From NCBI GenBank assembly GCA_030432695.1, contig JAUILN010000014.1, forward strand, positions 124,001-188,000: a stretch of 64,000 nucleotides of DNA, given 5' to 3'. The notes below the pieces were generated by a model that saw only the letters and a program-made list of their open reading frames with translations, did no database searches and was not told the origin of the DNA. Origin of the DNA: a bacterium. Lineage in GTDB: Bacteria; Planctomycetota; UBA1135; UBA2386. Below, piece by piece: positions 51,301-58,591 of the stretch (the stretch's first letter is position 1; each line of letters begins with the position of its first letter). The position numbers and the translations under genes are program-made.

Positions 51301-51901
51301 AAAGCGAGTCCCTCCGGCCGCGTTCCACGGTCAGGATGCGCTGGCTCGAGAGGGGCTCGATCGGGGTGGGGTGTTCGCCTGCAGCCCACCTGAAGAGTCC
51401 CTGGTCGGTGCCGAACGCCAGATGCCGTTTGCCGAAGCGTGCGATCCTCCGCACGCGGTGGGTCCGGAGGAACTCGGTGAGCTCCGCGGGCTGATGGATG
51501 CGGTCGATGTCGATGGCGTCGATCAGGAGGATCTCGCCGACGGAGGTCAGCGCTGCAATCTCGAGGTAGCCGAACTGGGCCAGATCGGTGCAGGTCCGGA
51601 CCGGGATATCCGGCAGCGCTCCGTAGTTCGGTCGCTGGAACTCCTCACCGTCGAAGCGTCCCGGTCCGGCCTCGGTGCCGAACCATAGATTGCCGCAATG
51701 GTCGCGCAGCAGCGCGCGGACCGAGACCTGCGGGAGCCCTCGGCGCACGCTCCATTGGCGGAGCGAATACCAGTTCCTCGAACCGGCAGGGGTCGTCGCG
51801 TCCTCGAGATCGGCGTCCTGTCCCTGCAATGGCGCGGCGATGCTCATTGCGATTGCGCAGAGCAGGTGCCACCCATGCGGAGACCGGACGGATCGGTTCA
51901 T
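48311..51901 (-). CDS. Hybrid two-component sensor: Reg_prop propeller, Y_Y_Y, HK and receiver
   Basis: A 1196-residue protein with a signal peptide (residues 1-30). Residues 50-680 are two-component-regulator propeller repeats (VRRGLPQVSVRALLRDHCGNLWFGTE). A Y_Y_Y-type domain follows (YRHRLTGFDDRWTMPTRRTTAVFTDLRPGDYVFE). One transmembrane segment and a coiled coil lead to the kinase, with the phospho-acceptor H851 (LAHDLNNLL), the N-box around N963 (NLVVNARDATP) and FDPFFTTREEGTGLGLS. The C-terminal receiver (about 1075-1190) has the phospho-aspartate D1124 (VVTDVSMPG) and a lysine in SKPFG. The stop of the EEP-family gene overlaps its start (ATGA), so both are in one operon. No DNA-binding output is present, so a separate response regulator is implied. 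Confidence 0.93.
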   Translation of the reverse strand: MNRSVRSPHGWHLLCAIAMSIAAPLQGQDADLEDATTPAGSRNWYSLRQWSVRRGLPQVSVRALLRDHCGNLWFGTEAGPGRFDGEEFQRPNYGALPDIPVRTCTDLAQFGYLEIAALTSVGEILLIDAIDIDRIHQPAELTEFLRTHRVRRIARFGKRHLAFGTDQGLFRWAAGEHPTPIEPLSSQRILTVERGRRDSLWVGTPDGAYHVRAEIEVDRIEGLRGVLCFDARESHTWVGTSEGLHRLDDAHHLVAGPDSGLPGGLCRDVATLPNGDVAILTEDHTVQILVGGGAGRTSFPIAQHLHALCLLGSATDDALWIGSLENGLARAAKQPMRRRHVPNGRGINNAPGAVFLTGDGQLWVGTQGHGLLRSTPESVRALEQAPGRPSASVLAFLEDDDGTLLLGCSDGLARWNGTEVVAVESRTVDASVLVRAIARDAEGTPWLGTDQGLFRRAADDWVHVPAEGEDTSPRIWCLELDGARLLAGARSGGVFAIEAGRVARIQLGESFDTASVSSICRIDDALWLGCLGGRIVRWTAEGCEDLRVSDQILPINILGLGHLGDGVLWASATSGLLSFDTRADGAPLRRYLRPPAAGEVMEFNGHSDFAMACDPAGRRLFVPGVGGVIEVDADRFDQPDRLPEPWLSAAHVDGSRSSTIEGRLEVPAGSRRIEIAYQNPVLGSAESISYRHRLTGFDDRWTMPTRRTTAVFTDLRPGDYVFECELGTPAAWSGAVTRLPIRVLPSLTERLDFRLALLALAGIATALGLRAFGRGQRRRARELENQVALRTAALAEQVQLKETAEAALRSSHDELDAKVRARTAELESAHQQLVQAQKLESVARLAGGLAHDLNNLLTAILGFAETAGEELPAQSPGRSDIAEIRRAGDRAAHLVQQLLTFARPQPTRSRVVTVSDLVSELEPMLVGLLRPDRQLVVEACTCPCTVLADRVQLEQVITNLVVNARDATPRGGPPIRLAVGRDYETDEIWIEVADQGAGITPDNLSRIFDPFFTTREEGTGLGLSVCHGIVQRHGGRILVDSEPGVGSTFRVVLPRVEPVEVADTGHGATPRDLLPVLVVDDQPPVRTMMERSLRRAGFEVIAAESLETALDAVAGRELLGVVTDVSMPGGTGDELVARLRKQHPEVPALFVSGFAPQMELLEAQNDRTRLLSKPFGPEELIRNFRELLAAGQAPPG

Positions 51902-53022
51902 CGTTCGCCTTCCGGGGCGATCCGGAGCCTGGCATGCACGAGGAAGTGGTCGCTGTAGCCCTCCTGCCACGAACCATCACGGTTCTGGCGGAAGCGCAGC
52001 GGGCGACGGTAATGGTCTCGCATGTGTTCGGGGCCGAAGGCGTCGAAGGAATCTTCGACGTATCCGAAGCCCTCGTCGTCGAGCAGGCCGCGCGAGCAGA
52101 TGAGCTGGTCGAACACGTTCCACACCCAGTCGTTGTTGTAGTAGAGCGTGCCCTCGTCGGGCCGGCCGAGGAGTCGCCAGGAGGTATTGTATAGCAGGCG
52201 TGGTTGCCGTCTGTTCAACACCGCGTTTCGAGAGCGGGCCGCCCCCAGGGAATCCCGTAGTGCCGGGTCGAAGGGATCGTCGTTGAAGTCGCCGATGATC
52301 AGCACGTCCGGTTCCGGTTCGCCCGCCTCGGCGGCGCGCGCGATCTCCTGATCGACGACCTCGCGGACCCTGGCGCCGGCGATCGCGCGGAACGCACCGT
52401 CGCGGTCGCCGCCGCGCGACGGCCAATGATTGACCAGGAGCGACAATGGGTATCCGTGTGCTTCGAGGCGCACCTCGAAGACCCCGCGGGTCGGTGCCTC
52501 TCCTTCCTTTTCGAAAGGATGGATGCGGATCGCCGGCTCGATATCGGCAAGCCCGAAGGGTGCGCGGTACACGCACGCGCAGTCGATGCCGCGCTTGTCA
52601 GGAGAGTCCAGGTGGGCGATCCGGTAGTCGAGTGCTCCGAGCCGCGGGTGGGCGACCAGATCCTCGAGCACCCGTCGGTTCTCGACCTCGCAGACCCCGA
52701 GCAGGTGCGGCCCTACCGCAGCGATCACCTCGGCGAGCCGGTCGAGCTTCAGCGCGTAGCGCTCGGGGGTCCAACCACGGTCGGGAAGGTATTCGTCGTC
52801 CCCCTCGTTGCCCGGGTCGTCCTCGGTGTCGAACAGGTTCTCGACGTTCCAGAATCCGACCACCACGGTGTCGTTCGAGGTGTCCGTCGGGGTCAGCGTG
52901 CTGGCGAGGGCGACCTCCGAGGACTGCCCGGCGTCGGCGGCGCGCTCCCGCCCGGTCGTCGAGCAGGCGCTGGCCGCGAACAGGGCGAGGATCAGGACGT
53001 GGGTGGAACTCTGGATCGGCAT
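51898..53022 (-). CDS. Endonuclease/exonuclease/phosphatase-family lipoprotein
   Basis: A 374-residue protein. The N-terminus MPIQSSTHVLILALFAASAC has a lipobox (ASAC), so it is likely a lipoprotein. The EEP fold shows VGFWNVENLFDTEDD, GVCEVEN, NHWPSRGGDR, IIGDFNDDPFDP and the C-terminal YSDHFLV. These supply metal and catalytic residues for phosphodiester or phosphate cleavage, so an extracellular nuclease or phosphatase is likely. Its stop overlaps the start of the hybrid sensor kinase (ATGA). Regulation of the nuclease by the sensor is an inference from the shared transcript. Confidence 0.87.
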   Translation of the reverse strand: MPIQSSTHVLILALFAASACSTTGRERAADAGQSSEVALASTLTPTDTSNDTVVVGFWNVENLFDTEDDPGNEGDDEYLPDRGWTPERYALKLDRLAEVIAAVGPHLLGVCEVENRRVLEDLVAHPRLGALDYRIAHLDSPDKRGIDCACVYRAPFGLADIEPAIRIHPFEKEGEAPTRGVFEVRLEAHGYPLSLLVNHWPSRGGDRDGAFRAIAGARVREVVDQEIARAAEAGEPEPDVLIIGDFNDDPFDPALRDSLGAARSRNAVLNRRQPRLLYNTSWRLLGRPDEGTLYYNNDWVWNVFDQLICSRGLLDDEGFGYVEDSFDAFGPEHMRDHYRRPLRFRQNRDGSWQEGYSDHFLVHARLRIAPEGER

Positions 53023-53087
53023 GGGAGGAGGGCGGGCGGAAAGTCGCCGAAGATCATCGCCACGCGGCCCGTCGGGATCGACGGTGC

Positions 53088-53162
53088 GTCGGGGCATCGG
53101 TGGGTCGGGGCATCGAGGCGTCGCGCGAGGCCGGTCTCCCCGCGTAGATTGCGGGGCCGGCC
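53088..53162. repeat. Direct repeats and long hairpin in a divergent intergenic region
   Basis: GTCGGGGCATCG occurs at 53088-53099 and again at 53104-53115, 16 bases apart. After it a hairpin spans 53129-53162: 12-base arms GGCCGG/CCCCGC and their complements with a 3-base bulge in the left arm and a 7-base loop (GTAGATT). The whole lies between the divergent EEP and acyl-CoA dehydrogenase genes, about 95 bases upstream of the latter. It could bind a regulator or fold in a leader RNA. Confidence 0.5.
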
Positions 53163-53255
53163 CGCCCGATCCGTGCCGCTGCTTCCGACGAAAGCCCGCG
53201 CCTCCCAGCGCGTTGCCGGCGCCCCTCCGGCCCCCCTTCGGCCTCACGACGACCC

Positions 53256-55328
53256 ATGAGCACCACCACGCCGAACCCGACCTCTCCCGACCGCGATTCC
53301 GAGCCGGTCTCGCAGCAATCGACGGCCGCACGGGCGCTGGCGGCTGCCGGGGACGCGGCCCAGGCCCAGGACGTGGCGGCGCTCGACGACGTGGCAGCGG
53401 CCGCTGCCCGCCGGTTGGGTCGGGCGAAGAAGGGGCTGACCGAGCGGCTGATCTACGGTCCGCTGCCCCCGGTCGCCGAGCTGCGCTCGGGTGCCGGTAT
53501 CGGCCAGGCCGCGGCTGCCAAGGGCCGACCGGTGGTCGAGGCGGCGATCGACTGCATCGCCCGGGGCGTCGCCTTCGAGGCCGACCGGAAGCTCACCGCC
53601 GAGCTGCGCAAGGCGGTCGCCGACCAGGGCGGCTACGGCTTCATCGTGCCGGCGGCGTTCGGCGGGCGCGACGCGAGCTACCCGGAGTTGGCGGTCGTCG
53701 AGGAGGAACTGGCCGCCAATGGCCTCGGGGCGCTGGCGGTCGAGATCTCGGGCGAGCTCACGATCGGCGCGGGTTCGCTGATGGGCTACGGCACCGACCA
53801 GCAGAAGTCGACCTTCCTGCCGATGGTCGCCGAGGGCCGGCTGATGGGCTTCGCGCTCAGCGAGGTCGGAGTGGGCGTCAATGCCAAGAAGGTCCAGGCC
53901 TATGTGGAGGAAGACCAGGCGAGCGGCTGCTGGCGGCTCTTCGCCGACGGCCCGCGCAACAAGCTGTGGATCACCAATGCGCACCACGGCGGGCTGGTGG
54001 GGCTGGTCGCACGGATCGGCAAGGGCGGCAAAAGGGTCGGTCTGTTCGTCACCGAGTTGCCGGTCGAGGACGTCGCCAAGGGTGGCGGCAACGACTTCGA
54101 CTTCTGGCTGAAGCCGTCCGGCGTCGACGCCTTCCAGTCGAACCACAACGCGCGGCTGCACTTCCACAACTACCCGATCCCGCTCGAGAATCGCATCGAG
54201 GCCGACGGCGTCGAGGTGCTGTTCTACTGCCTGCGGATGGGCCGCTGCATGCTGGCCGCGATGTCGGCCGGCTACCAGCGGATGTTCGCCGCCGATGCCG
54301 CGCACTACGCCCGCAACCGTGATGGCGTCGGTGGTCGCGTGGTGAAGCACGAACTGCCGCGGCTGGCGCTCGGCCGGATGCTCGGCGGCGCCCTGCAGTC
54401 GCGCGCGCTGTCGCACCTGTCGCTGCAGCAGGACCACGACGGCGTCGACCTCGCCGGTCTCCGCGACCTCACCAAGTCGGCCGCCGCGACCACCGCGATG
54501 CAGTCGCTGGTGAGCTGCGAACGCGTTCTCGGTGGCCGCAGCTTCGATGTCGGCAGCCGGGTCAGCGAGGCCCGCGCCAACGTGCACGTGTTCGGCGTGG
54601 TGGAGGGCGAGGACGACCTGATCTTGATGGGGATGGTGAAGGACGTCACCGCCGGCTTCACCGACCGGTACATGGCCGGCATGCTCGGCGTGATCCAGTC
54701 GATCAACGTCGACGCCGAGGGCAAGCCGCTGCCGCGCGAGCAGATCATCCGCCGGATCTTCCCCGCCGAGTTCCTCGCCCATCCCGGCCGCTGCCTCACC
54801 GCGACGCTGCGCCTGCTCGGCAACGGCGGCTTCTGGAAGCTGGCCGGCTGGATGGCCGGCAATGCGCTCCTCGATCTGGTGAAGCTGCCCGGTCGCCTGA
54901 TCCCCACCGGCTGGCTACCGCGCTACGGCGGCCTGCCGAAGATCCTCCGCGGCCATGCCCGCTTCGCCGAGCGCGAGCTGCGGAAGCGCCGCTGGGTCTA
55001 CCTGATCCTCAACCTGTTCTTCCAGCTCGAGCTGACCCGCGCGCAGATCCCGCTGCAACGCTTCGGCAAGAGCATCGAGCACCTCGTGTCGATGCTCGCA
55101 CTCTGCCACCACGCCGCCGCGCAGGACGCGAGCCAGCAGCGCGTCGCCGCACTGCGCTGCGAGGAGCTGCGCGACCAGTTCCTGGCGATTCGCATGGTGC
55201 GCGGCCTGTTCGCGATGGAACGACTGCGCGCGCGGATCGCGGAGGTGGGCAAGGACATCGAGAGCGATGCGAGCACGCTGCTGCAGGGGGTGGAGCCGCA
55301 GGCGTATGCGCATCCTTTCGAGGAGTGA
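53256..55328 (+). CDS. Acyl-CoA dehydrogenase family protein (FadE-like)
   Basis: A 690-residue flavoenzyme-type protein. The region GGYGFIVPAAFGGRDASYPELAVVEEELAANGLG and MGFALSEVGVGVNAKKVQAYVEE match acyl-CoA dehydrogenases of the long FadE type. The C-terminal 250 residues (from about residue 440) are the added helical domain typical of larger members, and may bind the membrane. The catalytic glutamate was not pinned down. It probably starts the beta-oxidation steps that the crotonases and hydroxyacyl-CoA dehydrogenase at 32661-36273 continue. A short tandem repeat covers its stop codon. Confidence 0.85.
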   Translation: MSTTTPNPTSPDRDSEPVSQQSTAARALAAAGDAAQAQDVAALDDVAAAAARRLGRAKKGLTERLIYGPLPPVAELRSGAGIGQAAAAKGRPVVEAAIDCIARGVAFEADRKLTAELRKAVADQGGYGFIVPAAFGGRDASYPELAVVEEELAANGLGALAVEISGELTIGAGSLMGYGTDQQKSTFLPMVAEGRLMGFALSEVGVGVNAKKVQAYVEEDQASGCWRLFADGPRNKLWITNAHHGGLVGLVARIGKGGKRVGLFVTELPVEDVAKGGGNDFDFWLKPSGVDAFQSNHNARLHFHNYPIPLENRIEADGVEVLFYCLRMGRCMLAAMSAGYQRMFAADAAHYARNRDGVGGRVVKHELPRLALGRMLGGALQSRALSHLSLQQDHDGVDLAGLRDLTKSAAATTAMQSLVSCERVLGGRSFDVGSRVSEARANVHVFGVVEGEDDLILMGMVKDVTAGFTDRYMAGMLGVIQSINVDAEGKPLPREQIIRRIFPAEFLAHPGRCLTATLRLLGNGGFWKLAGWMAGNALLDLVKLPGRLIPTGWLPRYGGLPKILRGHARFAERELRKRRWVYLILNLFFQLELTRAQIPLQRFGKSIEHLVSMLALCHHAAAQDASQQRVAALRCEELRDQFLAIRMVRGLFAMERLRARIAEVGKDIESDASTLLQGVEPQAYAHPFEE

Positions 55329-55350
55329 CGGCCCTTCGAGGAGTGACGGC
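55314..55350. repeat. Tandem duplication of the gene end
   Basis: TTCGAGGAGTGACGGC occurs at 55317-55332 and again at 55335-55350 (period 18 bases). The first copy contains the stop codon of the acyl-CoA dehydrogenase. It probably arose by slippage and has no apparent function. Confidence 0.75.
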
Positions 55351-55468
55351 GGTCGAAGAGCGAGGGCTCTGCGCGCCCGCCGGGTACTTCACCTCGACTG
55401 CTGGCGGCTTCGTGCTGCGTGAGTTCCCCCGGGGATTGCTTGCACCCGGTTTGATTCCCAGGCTCTTG

Positions 55469-56587
55469 ATGATGAAGCCTGCGGCGCACCAGCGGACCGT
55501 GATCGGCGCAATCCTTCTCGTCCTCGCCCTGATCTGGTGGACCCTGTGGGCGCTCCGTTCGGAGGAACTCGAAGATCCTTCGGCCAGGACGCCATCCGCG
55601 GAACGGGCATCGACGGCGATCGATGCACGTCCGGGGCCACGGGGGCGGCGTGCATCGCGATTCGGTGCGGTTCGAGGCCGACGGAGAGGACCTGCGCTTC
55701 CGGAATCACCCAGCGATCGTCTTCGCGCGCTCGCTCTGGTCGGGACGCTTCCCCGAGGCCTTCACCCATGTGGGTCTGGCGGCGGATCCGCAGATCGACT
55801 CATGGGACGTGAACGTGCGGTTGCTCGATACCGCGGGTGCGCAGCACGTCGCGGTGGTCCGAGCCGAGCCGGCCCACAGGTTCCGTGGACCGGAGATCGT
55901 CGATCTCGAACCGCCGGAAGACGAGCCGGCGCCCGGGTTTCTCACGGCGGTGGTACCGGTGGCGTTCAGGGGTTGGACCGTGCCGGTCTCCTATGTGCGG
56001 TACGTCGGAGAGGCCCGGCACCGCATCCAGAGCGTTGCCGGCGAGGAGGTGGCGTTGCCTCCCGGCGACTATGAGGTGCGCCTGCACGAGTCGGGTTGGT
56101 TCGGCCCGCTCTTCGCCAATGGCAAGCAGCGCGTCACCGTCGAGAGCGGCGAGCGCCAGCAGGTGGAGTTCGAAGCCAGCGAGGTTCCGCGTCACCTGCG
56201 CATGCGTGTGGAGATCCCGGCAGGCCACGAGCTGCCCGGAGTGCGTCTCGTCGCCAGGAGGCGGGATGACGGCTTCGCGCTGGTGTTCAGTGGGCAGTTG
56301 TCGCAGCCCTTCGACATGTATCTCCCCGCGGGCGAGTTCGAGCTGGAGGTGGCCACCGAGCGCTATGGATTCGACTACGTGGAGCTGATCGTGCCCGGGG
56401 AGGGTGAAGGACCGACGCCGGAGCCGGTGCTTCGATTGGAGCCGGTCGACGACACTCTGGGGGGCTACCGGCCTCGCCAAAGGTGACCAAGCACTACGAG
56501 GATGCGAGCGTCACGATCGACGTGCCCGAAGACCCGCGCCAACCGGTGCCCGGCGCGCACGTGGAGTTCCGCCGGCGGTTGCGGTGA
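55469..56587 (+). pseudogene. Frameshifted membrane-anchored carboxypeptidase-regulatory-like protein
   Basis: The gene reads in three pieces. The 5' part begins with a signal anchor (MMKPAAHQRTVIGAILLVLALIWW) in one frame. The middle and most of the protein (from about 55630) is in the next frame: SVRFEADGEDLRFRNHPAIV, then beta-sandwich units such as LPPGDYEVRLHESGWFG. After a run of six Gs at about 56459-56464, the sense continues in the first frame as KVTKHYEDASVTIDVPED until TGA at 56585. The first shift maps near a run of five Gs at about 55640. Two compensating frame changes at G-runs suggest either sequencing errors or real decay. The intact form would resemble the anchored proteins at 29908 and 42617. 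Confidence 0.65.
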
Positions 56588-56599
56588 GGTGGTCGGGGC

Positions 56600-58522
56600 T
56601 CACCGCCGCGCCCGCTTCGCCTCCCGCGTCTCCCGGTACAGCTTCGTCTGCACCTCCCGCACCAGCCGGGTCACGTCGGCGTGGACGTAACCGAACCGCT
56701 TCGCCGCCGCGTCGAGCATCCGCTGCTCACCCTTGGAGATCCGGCCGTCGTCGAGCATCGCGGAGACCATCAGGGTCAGCCACTCGCGGGCTTCGGCGGG
56801 GCTGTCCGGCTTCGGTGCATCGGCGCCGGCGTTGCGGACGCGCGCCGGCATCTGCAGCGCCTCGTGCTCGGAAATGCCGAGCTTGCGGGCCATGCCGCGC
56901 AGGACCTGCGACTCCTCTTCGTCGACGTGGCCGTCCTCCATCGCCGTGGCCAGGGCCCAGCGCAGCGCGTCCGCGCGTGACGGATGGGCGGCGGCAGGGA
57001 GCGGTGGCACCGCGCCGCGCGCGGGCTGGTCGCGCAGCTCCTGCAGCAGAGTGCGCGCTTCGGTGTCGAGGAACGAGTGGATGCCGGTCAGCACCCAGTC
57101 CTTCGAGCCGTCGGTCAGGGCGAAGCCGCAATAGCTGCAGGTCGGTGTGAGGCTGCCGTCGTCGGGCGCGCCGCAGGACGGGCAGTGGTTGGAGATCAGT
57201 GCGTGGCCGAGATCGCTGCGCGCGTCCTTGGCGCGCTCGACGACCAGCAGCGTGCGTTGCAGGGCCCGGTCGCCTTCGGCCTTGGGCGGCTGGCCGCCCT
57301 TGGTGCGGAACCGCCGCCCGTCCCAGCGGACCTCGATCGCCGCACGGTCGCGCGCGCCGTCGGCCGTGAAGCCGAGGGTCTTCACCGAGCCCACCGCGAC
57401 GTCACCGAGCCAGGTGCGCAGACCGTCGGGTCCGGCACCGAGTTGCCCGGCGTAGCTGCTCTGCAGTTCCGTGGTCGCGACCTTGGCCAGTGGGTCGGTC
57501 TTGCCGGCGCGGTCGGCGGCGACCTTACGCCAGAACATCACCGAGGCGCGGTCCTCCAGTGCCTGGATGCTGAACGCCCTGTCGCGAGCCTTCAGCGGGG
57601 CGAGTCCCGGTGCGTCCGAGGTGTCCTCGGCGCGCCACTCCACCGCCTGGGTGATCTCCACGAGCACCCAGTCGTGCTGGCCGCTGAGCACCTCGCTGCC
57701 GCAGGCCGAGCATTGGGCGGATTGATTGAGCTGCAGCGGCGCCGCGCAGTTGGGGCAATGCCCCTCGAACAGGCCCTTGCCGTCCTTGGTCTTGGCGCCG
57801 CTCCGGCGCAGGAAGGTCCAGGCCTCGATGAAGTCGGTCCACGGCAGCTCCGAGCCGCGGATCTTCTCGCCGGTTTCGCGCGAGACCCGGTGGATGTCGG
57901 AGGTGAAGGCGATCTGCACCGTCACCGTGTCGAAGTGCTGGTCGTGGTCGACGTGTAGCAGCGACGCGCTCTGGATCCGCGTGTTGGCCATCCCTTGTCG
58001 CCAGCCGTCCTGCCGCTGCTCGGCGATCTGCAGGGAGAACCGCTCGTGGATGCCGTCGGAGACGAACGGGCGGATCGGCTGCAGGTCCTGCGCGCACCAG
58101 GCGTCCTGGAGCTTGCGGAACGCGCTGCGCACGCGGGCGAGGAACGCCTCCTCGTCGAACGACGGGTCGGAGCGGCGCAGTCGTTCGACGAGGCTCACCT
58201 CCCGCGCTCGCGACCGGACCCCCACGCCGCGGCGGATGGTGTGGGCCTTCTGCATGCCCCGGCCCTTCTTGGCCATCGCGACGAACACGATCAGCACCAC
58301 GATCGCCAGCGGGATGCCGATCACCGGGGCGTCGATGATCAGCCGGATCAGGAAGTAGATCAGGAACCCGAGGCCGTCCCCGTCGCCACCTCCGCCGCCG
58401 CCCCCGCGTCCACCGCTGTAGCTGCCGCCGCCACCGCCCTGCGCCAGGACGTCCTGGGCGAGCAGCGCGGCCAGCGCCGCGGCGCAGACGATCAGGATCC
58501 AGCCGGGGCGGCGCGCGAGCAT
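56600..58522 (-). CDS. Membrane protein with Tim44-like, zinc-ribbon and TerB-like domains
   Basis: A 640-residue product with a signal peptide or first helix and a Gly-rich loop (26-52), then a second membrane helix (about 52-85). Residues 110-235 resemble a Tim44-like domain (AFLARVRSAFRKLQDAWCAQDLQPIRPFVSDG). A zinc ribbon follows (CPNCAAPLQLNQSAQCSACG). A second Tim44-like stretch (about 300-400) and another ribbon (CPSCGAPDDGSLTPTCSYCG) come next. The C-terminal 130 residues are TerB-like (ALATAMEDGHVDEEESQVLRGMARKLGI; LMVSAMLDDGRISKGEQRML). Role unknown; membrane-associated protein handling or stress response is inferred. It is convergent with the broken gene before it. Confidence 0.82.
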   Translation of the reverse strand: MLARRPGWILIVCAAALAALLAQDVLAQGGGGGSYSGGRGGGGGGGDGDGLGFLIYFLIRLIIDAPVIGIPLAIVVLIVFVAMAKKGRGMQKAHTIRRGVGVRSRAREVSLVERLRRSDPSFDEEAFLARVRSAFRKLQDAWCAQDLQPIRPFVSDGIHERFSLQIAEQRQDGWRQGMANTRIQSASLLHVDHDQHFDTVTVQIAFTSDIHRVSRETGEKIRGSELPWTDFIEAWTFLRRSGAKTKDGKGLFEGHCPNCAAPLQLNQSAQCSACGSEVLSGQHDWVLVEITQAVEWRAEDTSDAPGLAPLKARDRAFSIQALEDRASVMFWRKVAADRAGKTDPLAKVATTELQSSYAGQLGAGPDGLRTWLGDVAVGSVKTLGFTADGARDRAAIEVRWDGRRFRTKGGQPPKAEGDRALQRTLLVVERAKDARSDLGHALISNHCPSCGAPDDGSLTPTCSYCGFALTDGSKDWVLTGIHSFLDTEARTLLQELRDQPARGAVPPLPAAAHPSRADALRWALATAMEDGHVDEEESQVLRGMARKLGISEHEALQMPARVRNAGADAPKPDSPAEAREWLTLMVSAMLDDGRISKGEQRMLDAAAKRFGYVHADVTRLVREVQTKLYRETREAKRARR

Positions 58523-58591
58523 GGGCCCGATTCTGACCCGAGGCCGCGAGAATTCACGACGTGGCTCGGGTCCTTCCCGTGCGCTGGGGTC

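Noticed and set aside
53244..54782. Minus-strand frame of 512 codons opposite the acyl-CoA dehydrogenase
   Set aside because: Antisense shadow. The plus-strand product matches a known family.
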